Source of the DNA: CAZEDK01 sp964511025
GTDB lineage: Bacteria > Patescibacteriota > Gracilibacteria > UBA1369 > GWF2-33-10
Assembly: GCA_964511025.1 (NCBI GenBank)
Contig: CAZEDK010000032.1
Location: 1 to 22,760, forward strand
Reading direction: 5' to 3'
Length of the DNA: 22,760 bases
The notes under the pieces were generated by a model. The model saw nothing but the letters and a program-made list of their open reading frames with translations. It had not been told where the DNA came from and did not search any database. Shown here in pieces: positions 22,424-22,760 of the stretch (the stretch's first letter is position 1; every line of letters starts with the position of its first letter). A program made the translations under genes and the position numbers.

Positions 22424-22760
22424 CTACATTTTTTCCAGGGTTTCTATCCCAAGAAGGTAGAGACCTTTTTTTAGCACTTTTGAAACCGTATCAAGTAAAT
22501 ATAATCTAGCATTTTTTAAATCTTCTTCTTCATCAAGGACTCTATTCACAGCATACCAACTTGAAAATTCTGCTGTTAATTCAAGCAAATAATGACAAAT
22601 ATAATGTGGTGAATAATTTAAGGCAGAATTTTTAATCGCTGTTTCAAAATACAAAAGCTTTCTAATTAAATCATAATCTTTGTTGTTGAACTGTTTAAAA
22701 ATTTCTCCCGACTTCCTACATCATCTCTCCAGAAGGCGCATAAATAAAGGGTTCATCATT
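22424..22760 (-). CDS. argS: Arginyl-tRNA synthetase, C-terminal end, partial and apparently frameshifted
   Basis: The C-terminal 99 or so codons read as the DALR anticodon-binding domain of ArgS: S-P-H-Y-I-C-H-Y-L-L-E-L-T-A-E-F, then V-L-D-E...A-R-L-Y-L-L-D, and the diagnostic ending G-L-Y-L-L-G-I-E-T-L-E-K-M. The frame is open upstream to a TGA at 22721-22723 (C-R-K-S-G-E follows it). Another frame, coming from the window edge, reads N-D-E-P-F-I-Y-A and stops at a TAG at 22716-22718. The two halves together look like the ArgS stretch before the DALR domain, so a one-base shift at about 22716-22723 is likely. It could be a real mutation or an assembly error close to a sequence end. The rest of the gene lies outside the window. 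Confidence 0.8.

Noticed and set aside
22721..22723. TGA recoded as an amino acid (as in Gracilibacteria) to explain the argS break
   Set aside because: Reading through gives a stretch that does not look like ArgS, while the alternative frame does. TGA also ends four other genes at sensible positions.

Overview
This is an AT-rich, densely packed bacterial chromosome segment (roughly one third G+C by eye) with tiny intergenic gaps, many overlapping genes and no recognisable Shine-Dalgarno sequence before any start codon. TGA is a normal stop (cpaB-, DUF192-, atpB- and ATPase-type genes end in it), so the standard bacterial code fits. A Tad/Flp pilus set without a secretin, an EF-P with arginine at the loop tip, and large lineage-specific surface proteins next to ordinary housekeeping genes fit a Candidate Phyla Radiation (Patescibacteria)-like, single-membrane organism. 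That placement is an inference, because no rRNA or ribosomal protein is present.

Layout, left to right. 1-975 (-): 5' part of an O-antigen ligase/polymerase-like membrane protein. 1111-1677 (+): elongation factor P, preceded by a 14-bp tandem repeat. 1651-6617 (-): Tad-type pilus operon in the order TadE-like, TadG-like, CpaB/SAF, CpaF ATPase, TadB, TadC, minimal prepilin peptidase. 6758-6934 (+): the Flp major pilin itself, a 58-aa gene divergent from the operon. 6926-9168 (-): DUF192 protein and UvrB. 9241-16044 (-): a complete F1Fo-ATP synthase operon (atpI/Z-B-E-F-H-A-G-D-C). 16045-16362: a 318-bp divergent regulatory region with good promoters both ways and several inverted repeats. 16363-20097 (+): a 1244-aa exported/membrane protein of unknown function. 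20280-21137 (+): a HAD-family hydrolase with its own consensus promoter. 21120-22295 (-): an AAA ATPase with DUF4143-type C-terminus. 22424-22760 (-): C-terminal end of arginyl-tRNA synthetase with an apparent frameshift near the window edge.

How the parts may work together. The pilus genes form one machine: the prepilin peptidase should cut both the Flp pilin and the TadE-like pseudopilin at matching G|QA...E sites, CpaF powers assembly, and TadB/TadC form the inner-membrane platform. The ATP synthase c subunit carries the full ligand set of the two-carboxylate sodium-binding c rings (E26, V57, E59, S60, T61, Y64), so the enzyme may run on Na+. The 1244-aa protein divergently transcribed from it has a signal peptide, a duplicated 50-residue N-terminal repeat, and motifs that weakly recall ion-transporter-superfamily antiporters (NhaD/NhaB/ArsB type), arranged in two possibly related halves. 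If that remote resemblance holds, the region is a sodium-bioenergetics locus. This protein is the best candidate here for something undescribed.
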